Origin: Blautia schinkii DSM 10518
GTDB lineage: Bacteria; Bacillota; Clostridia; Lachnospirales; Lachnospiraceae
NCBI GenBank assembly: GCA_000702025.1
Contig: JNKJ01000014.1
Location: forward strand, 1 to 64,000
Length of the DNA: 64,000 nt
Direction of reading: 5' to 3'
Under the pieces are notes generated by a model. That model did no database searches. It was not told where the DNA came from and was given only the letters and a program-made list of their open reading frames with translations. Of the stretch, positions 1 to 9,438 are shown one piece after another. A program made the position numbers and the translations under genes. How positions within the stretch are numbered: position 1 is the stretch's first letter; each line of letters starts with the position of its first letter.

Positions 1-196
1 CAGCCTCATAGCCACATATGAAGTGCGCATCCTCCCCGTAGATGGTACGTAGGAACTCAAGATACTTCAGGACCTGTCTGTAATCAGATCTGACCCTCTG
101 GGTATGGGAAGCTTTATCTTCCTCGATCGTGAAGCTGCAAAGTGTAAAACTTTCTTTATGAACATCCATTCCAACGTAAACTGTGTTATAATCCAT
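1..196 (-). CDS. IS110-family transposase, N-terminal part (runs off the window)
   Basis: Reading the minus strand from an ATG at 196 gives MDYNTVYVGMDVHKESF and continues open to the window edge, ending GYEA. IS110 transposases begin with this YVGMDVHK block, whose Asp is the first residue of the DEDD RuvC-like catalytic set, and the Glu of the YEA block is the second. A GGAGG lies 7 nt before the ATG. Only about 65 codons are visible, so whether the element is intact cannot be judged. IS110 elements encode the transposase alone, and their flanking non-coding ends specify bridge RNA; the end upstream of this gene would lie within 197-638. The 67-residue frame on the same strand is a shadow of this reading. 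Confidence 0.85.
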   Translation of the reverse strand, partial: MDYNTVYVGMDVHKESFTLCSFTIEEDKASHTQRVRSDYRQVLKYLEFLRTIYGEDAHFICGYEA

Positions 197-638
197 TTGA
201 TGACCTCCATTTGTATGCGGTAATTCCTGCTATCTTGTTTTTTCCAATCATAGTATACAGGTAAATCCACGAATTTACAAATGTGGGGTCATTACATATT
301 GTCTAAGTTCTAACTGCGACTAAAGCGCTCACGAAGAGCGTTCGCGCTTAAGTCTCCGTAAGAACTGGATTTTCAGGCGCGCTTACGCAAATCCGCCTGA
401 CAAGCCCCCGCACCGCTTCCCCTAATCATCACCTTCCTCAACGTTTTCGTCCCCTTATAAACGATTGTGTGTTTTCCGGAAGTTCTTTGCAATGAGAAAA
501 ATTAAGATGGCGATGGCAAAAGTCGTGGATGGATTGTTCTTTTTTGTGATTGTGCTCAAACGTATGGGGAAACTGCTTTATGGCTATATTATTTTCTATA
601 TTATTTTCTATATCAATTAGAACAACGAGTTCAATTCG
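197..638. other. Gene-free stretch, possible IS110 non-coding end
   Basis: No convincing gene is present. It contains a small hairpin (CGCTC-ACGAA-GAGCG near 327-341) and a short direct repeat of ATATTATTTTCT close to the decarboxylase stop. Because IS110-family ends upstream of the transposase are transcribed as guide (bridge) RNA, the first 100-200 bases could be such an end. That is inference only, and no boundary was identified. Confidence 0.3.
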
Positions 639-1856
639 TTAAATTTTGACTTCGTGTTTAAGGTTGACGAATAATTCCACAGGCTGTGGTTGTGTTGAAA
701 ATTGCATAGGTGATAATACTGCTGCGTATGCGCCGGCATTGGTTATAATTAGAATGTCGCCGCACTCCAGGTATGGCATCGTAATATCTTCTGCAATAAC
801 ATCTGTTGCTGTACAAAGATTTCCAACTAGGTCTACTTGTTCAAGGGGGGTCTTATCACTTAGTGCAATAAACTGGAATGCATCAATGCTGGTGAAAAGC
901 GGCTCGCTTCCTTTGGGGGATTGCTCTGCTGAATAGTGTGCTATTAAACGCGCAAGCGATGGACGGATAAAGCCGTTCAATGTGTTCTTCAGCATGATAT
1001 ATGTTTTTCCGTATGAAACTTTGCGGTCAACAACTTTTGTTACATAGATTCCTGCTTTTGCTACAATAAAACGTCCCGTCTCAATCATAATCTTTGTATT
1101 TGGGAAAGTATCCCGAAATGCGCTTAATGATTTATGAACTAATCTGCCTAGTTTATCAATATTCAATGGTGTATCACCATCTGCATACGGAATGCCCATT
1201 CCAGACCCCATGTTAATAAAAGTAAACGGCTCAGGATTTACCTCTTGAATACGCTTTGACAGATTAAGAATGTTCTCATAGTATGTAGCAAGAATATCCG
1301 CATTTAGCTCTTGGCAGCGCAGATGAACATGAATACCCGTAATTTTTATGTTAGTAAAGTCTTGTTCTTTGATAAAAGTAATAGCCTGCTCTTCGTCAAT
1401 CCCAAACTTGGATGGCATTCCTTGGTTTCCGTTAAAAGAAAAATTCGGGTTAATCCGCAGTCCTATTTCCGCAACCATATTCATTTGCTCCGCAATAGTC
1501 TGAATTCTTTCGACCTCATCTATACTATCTGCAATTAAAACGGAATTTTGAATTGCATCCTTAATATCCTCAGTCGATTTTCCCGGAGCCGAGTAATAAA
1601 TACTCTCTTTCCCTAAACCCGCATCAAGTACTCTCTCGACTTCACCCGCACTTGCCACATCAGCACCAAACCCCTGCGAAAAAACACTATGAAGAACACT
1701 GGAATTACAATTACATTTCACCGAATAAAGAAACCAAACATCCGGAAAATGCTCCTTCAATTTTTGTATTTGCTCAACGATCTGGCTTTCATCATATAAA
1801 TAAAAACTGTCATATTTCTCTGCTTGCTCTTTCACTATATCTTTGCAAAACATCAT
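639..1856 (-). CDS. PLP-dependent amino-acid decarboxylase (LysA/Orn-DAP-Arg decarboxylase family 2)
   Basis: A fold-type III PLP decarboxylase of about 405 residues. The Schiff-base lysine is in LYSVKCNCN, the Gly-rich phosphate-binding strand is FINMGSGMGIPYADG, and C-terminal active-site segments are NLCTATDVIAED and NAGAYAAVLSPMQF. These spellings differ from classical diaminopimelate decarboxylase (CESGD, AGAY-SM) and look more like the BtrK/PvsE-type branch that decarboxylates other amino acids or carrier-bound substrates, so the substrate is left open. The start is ATG 1856 or 1853, since GGAGG at 1862-1866 sits 5-8 nt before them; the longer GTG frame to 1868 would overlap that site. 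It stands alone with no lysine genes beside it. Cytoplasmic. Confidence 0.8.
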   Translation of the reverse strand: MMFCKDIVKEQAEKYDSFYLYDESQIVEQIQKLKEHFPDVWFLYSVKCNCNSSVLHSVFSQGFGADVASAGEVERVLDAGLGKESIYYSAPGKSTEDIKDAIQNSVLIADSIDEVERIQTIAEQMNMVAEIGLRINPNFSFNGNQGMPSKFGIDEEQAITFIKEQDFTNIKITGIHVHLRCQELNADILATYYENILNLSKRIQEVNPEPFTFINMGSGMGIPYADGDTPLNIDKLGRLVHKSLSAFRDTFPNTKIMIETGRFIVAKAGIYVTKVVDRKVSYGKTYIMLKNTLNGFIRPSLARLIAHYSAEQSPKGSEPLFTSIDAFQFIALSDKTPLEQVDLVGNLCTATDVIAEDITMPYLECGDILIITNAGAYAAVLSPMQFSTQPQPVELFVNLKHEVKI

Positions 1857-2146
1857 AATTTCCTCCACCCCTTTGCTTTGACATTATTTACCATCTAGCA
1901 ACATATCTCTAAACATTTGCCAATTTACAATTTCTTATTCAGCATTCTGTCTCTCCCATTCTACCACCATTTCCCAACCACGGAAACAGCCAAATATCCG
2001 AGTAGTTTTCCTGGTTGATTTTGCAACCCCTACCGGCGAAAACTCCATCCCCAGTGAGGGGCGAAAACGTAAAGGAAGGTGAGCGCCAGCTCCCCCGCAC
2101 CGGAGTTCCTTCCGCTCACCGTTCAACAACCTTTCCGGGGTTCCCC

Positions 2147-2452
2147 TCACCCCTTCAAAAACTCCACGATCCACAACTTCGTCTTCATCTGTCCCCACTG
2201 CATCTCATTCGCAGTTTCATCCGCCGTTCCATTCACAGTCCCATCCCCAGCGCTCTCCTCGTCATCCTCCTGCACCTCCGCAAAACAAAACTTAGGATAC
2301 ATCGTCCCCCACCAGGCCATCATCCCACCCGGTTCCTTCACAGCCGCCATCATCCCCGGCAGTCCCGGCATCCCTGCCAGCAGCACAGCCCCCGCCAATC
2401 CCGCCAGCAAAGCCACCATCAACCGGTTCCCTCTATTTTTCAACCATCTCAT
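2147..2452 (-). CDS. Small membrane protein downstream of the germinant receptor genes
   Basis: A protein of about 101 residues starting at ATG 2452 with an AGGAGG site about 8 nt upstream. It begins MRWLKNRGNR, has one hydrophobic segment (LMVALLAGLAGAVLLAGMPG), a Met/Gly/Trp-rich part, and an acidic tail. I recognise no family. It follows the GerAB-GerAC fusion by 57 nt on the same strand and is probably cotranscribed with it, so it could be an accessory germination protein; that is inference from position only. Confidence 0.55.
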   Translation of the reverse strand: MRWLKNRGNRLMVALLAGLAGAVLLAGMPGLPGMMAAVKEPGGMMAWWGTMYPKFCFAEVQEDDEESAGDGTVNGTADETANEMQWGQMKTKLWIVEFLKG

Positions 2453-2509
2453 AGTCAAATCCTCCTGATTCAAATCTTTATATCAGGAGTATTGACACCC
2501 GCCTGTCTT

Positions 2510-4189
2510 TTATTCCAAAAACACCTCGATTTGTTTATCCTTTATCCTGATTTCCGGCAGCTCCGGAAGTGTACCATTCTTATACTCCTGATAATAAAGC
2601 TCCCGCAAAGTCACCCCTTTTTTCTGCTGCCCGCTCATCCGGTTTTCCAAAAGCCCCATGAGGTATTCCCCAAGCGAAGTCCCCTGCGCACCCTTCCACT
2701 TGAGCACCTCCTTCGCCTCGGCAGTACGGAAAACGTAAAGATTTTCCCCCACAAAAGGCTCCTGCTCCAGATAATCTAAAAGCAGCTCCCACCGATTGTC
2801 CGCAAGAATATCCTCACTCAAGATCAACACCTGCAAATGCCCCATATCCAGATACTTTTCCTGTGTCCGGTTATATTCCTTCTCAATGTCCCCAAAATCA
2901 CTGCCCCGGATTGTAAGCACCGTGGCCGCGTCCTCCTCCGGCTTCTGCTGCCCCGTAGCCTGCGGCAGTTCCGGCATCCCATAGGTAAGCGCATACCCGT
3001 CTCCGTCCACATCCACGCCCAGCGCCAGCGGATACATCCGCTTCTCCGGCTCCACACCCGCACACCCGGAAAGCACCATACTCATGCACAGCACCGCCGA
3101 CACCGCGGTAACCACAGCCGATTTCTTCTTCCACTTCCCACGCCCGCTGACCATCAGGAAAATCTGAAGCAGTAAAAGCCCCGGCACAAAGATATACCCC
3201 AGATAAACGCCAAAATAATCTTCAATCCCCAACCCGTCAAACTCCCAAATAGAAAGAACATAAATCACCACAGCCATCCAATACCTTCCTGTACCTAAAT
3301 GGGACAGCCGGATGACCTGATGTCCATAATGAAGCAGACTCCCAATCGCAAACAATAAACTGTAAAGCAAAAAGCCCATCCAAAGCACATCAAACCGTGC
3401 CAGCACATTCCCCGGCAAATCCGCCCCGGCAAGCAGCGGCAGCACCGGATACTTCTCAGACAATAACCTTTCCCATCCAAATACTGCCGGAAGCAAAAGC
3501 TGCATACCCAGCACGATCGTGCCAAGAGTGACGATTCCCAGCGCCGCGGGCTTACCCGCACTTGCCGGCTTTTCCACATCTCCCAGCACAAAAGGCAGAA
3601 GGCCCACACCGGAAAATGCACACAATATCCCATAAGTATTATAGAGGAAATTTTCTCCTGTGAGGACAGAGCCCGCAGCCATATCCTGCAGATAAGATAC
3701 CTTTCCCTGACCCACGCAAAGCAGCATCATAAGCACAATCCCGCCCAGCAGAAGTCCGCCGGAAACCTCCGCCATTCTGCCTCTACGCTGCATCCCCCTG
3801 TGCGTTCCCATACTGCACACCAAAATAGCAAAAAAGGAAATCCATTTCCCCGGAACACCCGACACTAAAGCAGAAGGCACAATCTCCTCCAAAAGCGCCA
3901 GCAGGTACGCTCCGGTCAAAAGCACATACAGCACAAAAAACGCACCGATCACCCGCGACCAAAACCCTCCTGCTGCCTTACGCAAATCCCCGTAATAAGG
4001 CGCCAGCCGGAAGAGAAAAATCACATAAAACATCAGCACTGCCACAGCCACGACTGTACCCACGATACCGCTCACTCCAAGGCTGCTCCCCTTTGAGAAA
4101 AGACACAGCATAAACGGCGCCAGGAACGTCAGCACCATCTGCCGGTAAAGCTGCCTGTGGGAAATCCTGTTATTTTCCGCAAACTTCAT
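2510..4189 (-). CDS. Germinant receptor permease-lipoprotein fusion (GerAB/GerKB + GerAC/GerKC N-terminal part)
   Basis: A 559-residue protein. Residues 1 to about 350 form a GerAB-type endospore germination permease with roughly ten membrane segments. This continues in frame into a second membrane segment ending in a lipobox (LSGC, Cys376), followed by a GerAC-type start (LALGVDVDGDGYAL) and a GHLQVLILSED segment. GerAB and GerAC are normally separate proteins of about 360 and 370-400 residues; here only about 185 residues of the GerAC part remain, so its last domain is missing. The start overlaps the upstream gerA-type gene by 4 nt (ATGA), indicating translational coupling. It would act in the spore inner membrane with the A subunit to sense germinants. 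Confidence 0.85.
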   Translation of the reverse strand: MKFAENNRISHRQLYRQMVLTFLAPFMLCLFSKGSSLGVSGIVGTVVAVAVLMFYVIFLFRLAPYYGDLRKAAGGFWSRVIGAFFVLYVLLTGAYLLALLEEIVPSALVSGVPGKWISFFAILVCSMGTHRGMQRRGRMAEVSGGLLLGGIVLMMLLCVGQGKVSYLQDMAAGSVLTGENFLYNTYGILCAFSGVGLLPFVLGDVEKPASAGKPAALGIVTLGTIVLGMQLLLPAVFGWERLLSEKYPVLPLLAGADLPGNVLARFDVLWMGFLLYSLLFAIGSLLHYGHQVIRLSHLGTGRYWMAVVIYVLSIWEFDGLGIEDYFGVYLGYIFVPGLLLLQIFLMVSGRGKWKKKSAVVTAVSAVLCMSMVLSGCAGVEPEKRMYPLALGVDVDGDGYALTYGMPELPQATGQQKPEEDAATVLTIRGSDFGDIEKEYNRTQEKYLDMGHLQVLILSEDILADNRWELLLDYLEQEPFVGENLYVFRTAEAKEVLKWKGAQGTSLGEYLMGLLENRMSGQQKKGVTLRELYYQEYKNGTLPELPEIRIKDKQIEVFLE

Positions 4190-5757
4190 TGCTTCTCCCT
4201 CCTTTTAAGGCGCACGCTCTCATCCTTCTTTGCATAGATGGGCCTCTGATATCTCTTATTAAAAGGAATACGCAAGATACCGCTGCCCACACCTTTCTCC
4301 GGCTCTTTTTTCACAAAAGGCACAAGGTAAGGCACGCCAAAGCTCAGCAGACCTGCCAGATGTGACACCGTGAGAAAAGCCCCCAGCACAATCCCATAAA
4401 TCCCCAGGTATCCCCCCAGGAACAAAAAGAAATATTTCAAAAGCCGGAACGCAGACGCAAACTCCTCATTGGGAATTGCCAGCGACCCCAGCGCCGTAAG
4501 CGCCACGATCATCACAACGATTGGGCTTACCAGGTTCGCTTCCACTGCAGCCTGTCCGATGATCAAACCGCCCACAATACCGATCGCATTACCAAGCGCC
4601 CCGGGAATCCGCACGCCGGCCTCCCGGATAAGCTCAAAAGAAAGCTCCAAAAACACAAGCTCCACCACACTGGAAAAAGGCACACCCTCCCTCGCCTCCG
4701 CAAAGGACAAAATAAGATTCGTAGGCAGAATCTGCGTGTGAAAACGAATCACTGCCAGGTACAGCCCCGGAAGCAAAGTCGCCGCCAGCATAGCCAGATA
4801 CCGGAGAAGCCTCAAAAACGAGGCCATTTCAAATCGATTGTACCAATCCTCGCTGCTTTCCATAAAGCTGTTAAATGCCCCGGGCAGAATGAGTGCCACC
4901 GGAGAATTGTCACACAAAAGCACAATCTTACCGTTTAAAAGCTCCTGGGCCGCCCTGTCCGGACGCTCCGTAGTCTGGTACTGGGGAAACGGCGAATACC
5001 ACGTATCCTCCGTAAGCTGCTCCAGCATACCGCTGTCAAGAATGCCGTCGATTTCAAAGCTGTCAAGCCGCTCCTTCACATCCTCCAGAAACTCCTCCCG
5101 CACCAGGTCATCAATATAAAGCATCTGCAGCATCGTGTTGGAACGCGTGCCAACACTGTGCTCCACCACCTTAAGCCTTGTATCACGCAGACGCTTCCTC
5201 ACCAGAGCCGAATTCGTTTTTACGCCGTCCGAAAAGCCCTCCTTGGAACCGCGCAGCACCTTTTCCGTTTCCGCCTCGGACACTCCCATACTGGGATAAC
5301 CCTTGCTGGAAATCTTCATTGCCTCGTCGAAGCCGTCTATGAAAAAGATTGCATTTCCCGCAAGCATAGCCGCAAACGCATCCTCCATATAAGAAAACTT
5401 CTTCACATCAGCAATGCCCAGACTGTTATTCTCCACAAACTCCTGGATCTGGTCTGGGGAAATCTCCCAGAAATGATTCACCATCTTGCCGATTGCCGAA
5501 TCGTCCAGCATCATGTTGGAAACAGCCACCTCGATATAGACCATCAGGCAGTCTACCTTCCGCTCATCTCCCAGCTTCATGGGCCTGATCAGAATATCGT
5601 CACAGTTTTCACAACGCTTCCTGATATATTTCTCGTTTTCTCGGAGATTTTGCGAAATCCTCGTTTTTTCCGTATTGTCAGCCAAAGAATCGTCCCTGCC
5701 TTCCTTATATATTTTACATCCCGGCACACAGCCGCAGTGCTGATTTTCTCTGGACAT
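4186..5757 (-). CDS. Spore germination receptor A subunit (GerAA/GerKA family)
   Basis: From ATG 5757 the protein is about 523 residues (MSRENQHCGC), close to the usual 480-530 for GerAA. It has a large soluble N-terminal half with family segments such as LMVYIEVAVSNMMLDDSAIG and FIDGFDEAMKISSKGYPS, then a membrane half with PTNLILSFAEAREGVPFSS and several helices, ending in a basic tail. The same frame stays open to 6042, but the extra residues lack GerA similarity and run through the gntR terminator; a weak GGGGA lies about 9 nt before 5757. It is the first gene of the receptor operon and overlaps the fused B-C subunit by 4 nt. Role: germinant detection in the spore inner membrane. Confidence 0.88.
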   Translation of the reverse strand: MSRENQHCGCVPGCKIYKEGRDDSLADNTEKTRISQNLRENEKYIRKRCENCDDILIRPMKLGDERKVDCLMVYIEVAVSNMMLDDSAIGKMVNHFWEISPDQIQEFVENNSLGIADVKKFSYMEDAFAAMLAGNAIFFIDGFDEAMKISSKGYPSMGVSEAETEKVLRGSKEGFSDGVKTNSALVRKRLRDTRLKVVEHSVGTRSNTMLQMLYIDDLVREEFLEDVKERLDSFEIDGILDSGMLEQLTEDTWYSPFPQYQTTERPDRAAQELLNGKIVLLCDNSPVALILPGAFNSFMESSEDWYNRFEMASFLRLLRYLAMLAATLLPGLYLAVIRFHTQILPTNLILSFAEAREGVPFSSVVELVFLELSFELIREAGVRIPGALGNAIGIVGGLIIGQAAVEANLVSPIVVMIVALTALGSLAIPNEEFASAFRLLKYFFLFLGGYLGIYGIVLGAFLTVSHLAGLLSFGVPYLVPFVKKEPEKGVGSGILRIPFNKRYQRPIYAKKDESVRLKRREKQ

Positions 5758-5835
5758 TGTGTGCATTCCCCGGAGGGTTGTATCATAGGAAAGTGATATT
5801 CTCCATATCAGAACCGATTGGAGTACTTTCCTGTA

Positions 5836-5870
5836 ATAAAAAAAATAGAGAGATGCTTCCACATCTCTCT
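5836..5870 (-). terminator. Intrinsic terminator after the GntR gene
   Basis: On the minus strand AGAGAGATG pairs perfectly with CATCTCTCT over a 6-nt loop and is followed by a run of T. It separates the regulator from the germination operon. Confidence 0.85.
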
Positions 5871-5893
5871 TAGAATAACCAAAATATGCTTTT

Positions 5894-6598
5894 TTATTTA
5901 CGCGGACTACTCTTTTCCCTGCCACCGTTTTCCGCCATAATGGACTGGATGATCGCCTTTCTCTGATTCTCGATATGCTCAAAGGAAATCTCCTGGGCCC
6001 TCTTAACATCGCGCTCCTTGATGGCACGTGTAAGCTCCTCATGCTCCTTCACCAGCACATTCCTTGTGTCCTCATCCTTAAGATATTCCACCCGGTAGCG
6101 GTAGATCTGCTCCCTCAGATTATTGAGCACCTGATTAAGCCGGCGGTTATCCGATGCCTGATAAATAATCTCGTGGAAGGCCACATCAGCCTCCGCAAGG
6201 CGCACCAAATCTCCCTCGGCCATAGTCCGTTCAAATTCCTTCGCAGCCAGCCACAGCCGGCCCATCTCCTCGTCTGTCATGCGCTTGCAGGCTTTCTCGA
6301 TAGCCATGTTTTCCAGAGCAATGCGCACCTCAAGGACATCATTTAAATCCTTCTCTGTAATATTTGCCACCTGAGCCCCCCGCCGCGGAATCATCACGAC
6401 CAGACCCTCAAGCTCCAGCTTACGCATAGCTTCACGGATAGGGGTACGGCTCACACCAAGACGCTCTGCCAACGCAATCTCCATCAGACGCTCTCCGGGC
6501 TTGAGCTCGCCTTTTAGAATCGCCTGCCTGAGCGTGTTAAATACCACATCCCGAAGCGGCAGATACTCATCCATATGCACAGAAAAATCACTTGTCAT
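5894..6598 (-). CDS. GntR-family regulator, FadR/FCD subfamily
   Basis: A 234-residue DNA-binding regulator. The N-terminal winged helix includes LRQAILKGELKPGERL and the recognition segment LGVSRTPIREAMRKLE. The C-terminal all-helical FCD domain carries the expected metal/ligand residues (ADVAFHEIIYQASDN and a later KEHEELTRAI). The start ATG 6598 has GGAGG 8 nt upstream; a TTG at 6613 would overlap that site. It lies 145 nt after ispE on the same strand, separated by a 16-bp repeat array, and ends at a strong terminator, so it is not part of the germination operon. Its effector and targets cannot be read from the sequence. Confidence 0.88.
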   Translation of the reverse strand: MTSDFSVHMDEYLPLRDVVFNTLRQAILKGELKPGERLMEIALAERLGVSRTPIREAMRKLELEGLVVMIPRRGAQVANITEKDLNDVLEVRIALENMAIEKACKRMTDEEMGRLWLAAKEFERTMAEGDLVRLAEADVAFHEIIYQASDNRRLNQVLNNLREQIYRYRVEYLKDEDTRNVLVKEHEELTRAIKERDVKRAQEISFEHIENQRKAIIQSIMAENGGREKSSPRK

Positions 6599-6620
6599 TC
6601 GTATTTCCTCCAATTTTCAG

Positions 6621-6716
6621 CATGTCAATCTCACAGTGTGTCAATCTCGCAGTGTGTCAATCTCACAGCGTGCTAATTTCACAGTGTGTCAATCTCACAA
6701 CTTGCCAATCTCATCT
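6621..6716. repeat. Six tandem copies of a 16-bp unit between ispE and the gntR gene
   Basis: Exact 16-bp period with consensus TGTGTCAATCTCACAG. Copies start at 6621, 6637, 6653, 6669, 6685 and 6701; the outer and fourth copies are more diverged. The array is immediately upstream of the GntR start (6598) and downstream of the ispE stop, so it lies in the regulator's leader or promoter. Confidence 0.9.
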
Positions 6717-6742
6717 CAGGTATGCCAGACTCCCGGCACGTC

Positions 6743-7612
6743 TCATAAACGGTTTTCTCTATTATATACCTCTGTGGCAAATACAGTCTTTGCCAGTTTA
6801 CTGTTACGCAAAACCGCTGCAGCAGTTTCCATCTTATCCGCATCATCAAATATCCCAAAGACCGTGGGACCGCTTCCGCTCATCAGCGCCTTAAGCGCTC
6901 CATTCGCCTCCATCAAATCCTTGATTTCCTGAATCACAGGGTATTTCGCGATAATACCCGGCTCGAACACATTTCCCATCTTGGCGGTCATCTTCACGAG
7001 GTCCCCGCGGCGGATGTCCTCAATCATGCCGTCAATATCCGGATGGTTCTGAATGCTCTTGAGATTCAGATTTTCATAAGCCAGCTTGGTGGACACGTTC
7101 ACTCCCGGTTTCCCCACCAAAACATAGCACTTCGGAACCTGGGGGATCAAAGTCAGCTTCTCCCCGATTCCTTCGGCCAGAGCCGTTCCCCTCATAATAC
7201 AGTAGGGCACGTCTGCACCTACCTTAACACCTCGCTCCATAAGCTCCTGCTCGCTTAAGCCCAGTCCGAACAGCCGGTTCACGCCCACAAATGCCGCCGC
7301 TGCGTCCGAGCTCCCCCCTGCCATTCCTGCTGCCACGGGGATAAATTTATCCAGCCTGATGGATAGCCCTTCCTCAACCTGAAATTCATCCATGAGCATT
7401 TTCGCTGCTCTGTACACCAGATTCCGGTCATCCGTAGGTATATAAGGAAGATTCGTGGTCAGGGAAATCCCCGGGCTCTGGGCTTTGCGGATATCCAGAA
7501 CATCATACATCTGGATCGTCTGCATGATCATCCGCACCTCATGATAGCCGTCCTCCCTTTTGCGGAGAATATCCAGCCCTAAATTAATTTTTGCCAATGC
7601 ACGTAAACGCAT
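6743..7612 (-). CDS. ispE: 4-(cytidine 5'-diphospho)-2-C-methyl-D-erythritol kinase
   Basis: A 289-residue GHMP-family kinase of the MEP isoprenoid pathway, phosphorylating CDP-methylerythritol with ATP in the cytoplasm. It begins MRLRALAKINLGLDIL (the AKINLGL start is typical of IspE), has the ATP loop PVAAGMAGGSSDAAAA, and the C-terminal GHMP segment MSGSGPTVFGIF. Length matches the family. GGAGG lies 5 nt before the ATG at 7612. The sipL-like gene is 171 nt upstream and gntR follows on the same strand. Confidence 0.95.
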   Translation of the reverse strand: MRLRALAKINLGLDILRKREDGYHEVRMIMQTIQMYDVLDIRKAQSPGISLTTNLPYIPTDDRNLVYRAAKMLMDEFQVEEGLSIRLDKFIPVAAGMAGGSSDAAAAFVGVNRLFGLGLSEQELMERGVKVGADVPYCIMRGTALAEGIGEKLTLIPQVPKCYVLVGKPGVNVSTKLAYENLNLKSIQNHPDIDGMIEDIRRGDLVKMTAKMGNVFEPGIIAKYPVIQEIKDLMEANGALKALMSGSGPTVFGIFDDADKMETAAAVLRNSKLAKTVFATEVYNRENRL

Positions 7613-7783
7613 AAGTTCCTCCGGTTATCTGTTCGTAACTGTAAAAAATGTAAATAGTTCTCTTTTGTACTTTGTATACAGTATTCCTATATTTGCATTC
7701 TATATGATTCTTGCACAAATATCAATACAAAATTATCCCTCATCCTTTCTAAATAAAATTTCTTAGCGCCCTTTCTTATAAAA

Positions 7784-9343
7784 TTACTCAGCCCCCACTT
7801 TCTTAACCAGCAGAAGCGGCTGGCTTGGATGGAGGTCCTCCTCCGTCAATTCGTTGAGTGAGCGTATCTCCTCCACTGTTGTATAAAACCGCTTGGCAAT
7901 ATCCCAGAGCGTATCCTTTGGCTTCACCATATACACCGTAACCCCCGGCATACCCTGGATTTTTTTCATATCGAGCGGCTGCTCCTCCACCCGGTCAATT
8001 ATAATCTCCTCCTCACGCCGTAACACCAGCGCATTCAAGCTCACCGTCGCCTTTACCTCTATCTCATTGCTGTCCACCATAGTCGTGGAAAGCTGCTCCA
8101 GATCAGCCCGCAGATAATATATACAATCCTCCGTAATGCCCCGCGCCTCCACCACATGGGTAAACGGAATCATCGCTTCCATGGAATAAAACGGCATATC
8201 ATCATTTCCTATAATATACAGAACCTTCATGTGGACAATCCCATCCACTTCAATGCCGTTATCGACCACCTTCGTCTTATCTATCTTAACCTTACCCTGA
8301 CTGTGACAAATCTGCAGGATTTTTCCCTGCGTCTCTTTTACCTCCACCCGGTCTGACAGCCTGCACTTGGAAAAGTTGCGTATGAGCAGACTTTCCAGTG
8401 CCTCTGTCCGCCCATGAGGGACACAATCCTTGAGCGGTGTATACACATCGAGGATTAAATCATGCTCCTCCTCCCGGTAAAGCTTCATATCCAGTTCCAG
8501 CACCACATCCACCATCAGCAGCCTTTCCTCACCGTCCGCATCCGGCTTCACCTCTATTCCCTGGTGCATTACAGAAACCTCTATATTAGGAATCAAATCC
8601 TCCGCACAGCCCGCACACTCCACTTCGCCGTTAAACGGCAGAGAATATTCCAGCCATTGAAGCGGATTTCCCTCATCGTCCCCCACATACAGGGCAAAAA
8701 CAAACAATTCTCCCTTTGCCTTCACCACATTGTCCTCCGGCCGCAGGTCGAGTCCCCTCACTTCTATGGTATGCCAGAGAAGCTCCGTGATATTTGGTTT
8801 ATTAGACGCAAGCGTAATTTCATCCTTCACCCGGAGCGTATCCTTTTTATGTACGCACAGGCTCATTAAACGCACTTTCTTCTTTTTTACTGACACATTA
8901 TTTTCATCAAGCGCCACAGGAAGCTGGATTCCCGCCAGCTCATCCACCGCCGCATAGAAAGTTACTATTGCCTTTATATTCAGTTTTCGCGAATGTATGA
9001 TGTGAAGGCTCAAATCCTCAATATCCCATTTGAGACACATCTTATCACCGCTCACAATACCCTCCAGATTCAACGTCTCCTCCAGCGGAAGCTTTGCAGA
9101 CAGGCTGTACACCTTGCCCTCTTCCTCCCCCACATAGAGTAAGTCCACATTCAGACTTCCCTTAAGGAAAGCATGGCCGTCACTGAGGCGGACCTCATCC
9201 ATAGAAACATTTCCCTTGTTCTGTATCATCCGCCCGATATCCGGTTTCACATCCGGCACGTTATAATCAGCATCAAAAGTCACCTGGCTGGTAGCCTTAC
9301 TTTTTACACGAAGCATCTGTACACTTTCTTTTCTTAATTCCAC
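7784..9343 (-). CDS. sipL: SipL-like spore morphogenetic protein (DUF3794/SPOCS domains + LysM)
   Basis: A 519-residue protein made of repeated DUF3794 (SPOCS) units, for example FDADYNVPDVKPDIGRMIQ near the N-terminus, then a C-terminal LysM of about 45 residues (VKPKDTLWDIAKRFYTTV). This length and order match SipL of Clostridioides difficile, which binds SpoIVA through LysM and is needed for coat assembly around the forespore. The start is a GTG at 9343 supported by AAGGAGA about 7 nt upstream. Symbol given by domain architecture; orthology was not tested. Confidence 0.82.
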   Translation of the reverse strand: MELRKESVQMLRVKSKATSQVTFDADYNVPDVKPDIGRMIQNKGNVSMDEVRLSDGHAFLKGSLNVDLLYVGEEEGKVYSLSAKLPLEETLNLEGIVSGDKMCLKWDIEDLSLHIIHSRKLNIKAIVTFYAAVDELAGIQLPVALDENNVSVKKKKVRLMSLCVHKKDTLRVKDEITLASNKPNITELLWHTIEVRGLDLRPEDNVVKAKGELFVFALYVGDDEGNPLQWLEYSLPFNGEVECAGCAEDLIPNIEVSVMHQGIEVKPDADGEERLLMVDVVLELDMKLYREEEHDLILDVYTPLKDCVPHGRTEALESLLIRNFSKCRLSDRVEVKETQGKILQICHSQGKVKIDKTKVVDNGIEVDGIVHMKVLYIIGNDDMPFYSMEAMIPFTHVVEARGITEDCIYYLRADLEQLSTTMVDSNEIEVKATVSLNALVLRREEEIIIDRVEEQPLDMKKIQGMPGVTVYMVKPKDTLWDIAKRFYTTVEEIRSLNELTEEDLHPSQPLLLVKKVGAE

Positions 9344-9438
9344 GTCTCATTCTCCTTTTCCATAAATTCTGCCGCACCCGCAGTCCCTGTCCTCAGCTAA
9401 CAGATTCCGCACGGTCCGCACAACAAATCATTTACAGG

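Noticed and set aside
1935..2779. Overlapping plus- and minus-strand frames such as 1935-2198 and 2015-2779
   Set aside because: GC-rich shadows of the GerAB-GerAC fusion and of the small membrane protein; low-complexity translations and no ribosome sites.
5758..6042. Longer N-terminus for the GerAA-type protein
   Set aside because: The extension translates the gntR terminator and the end of the gntR gene, with no GerA similarity.
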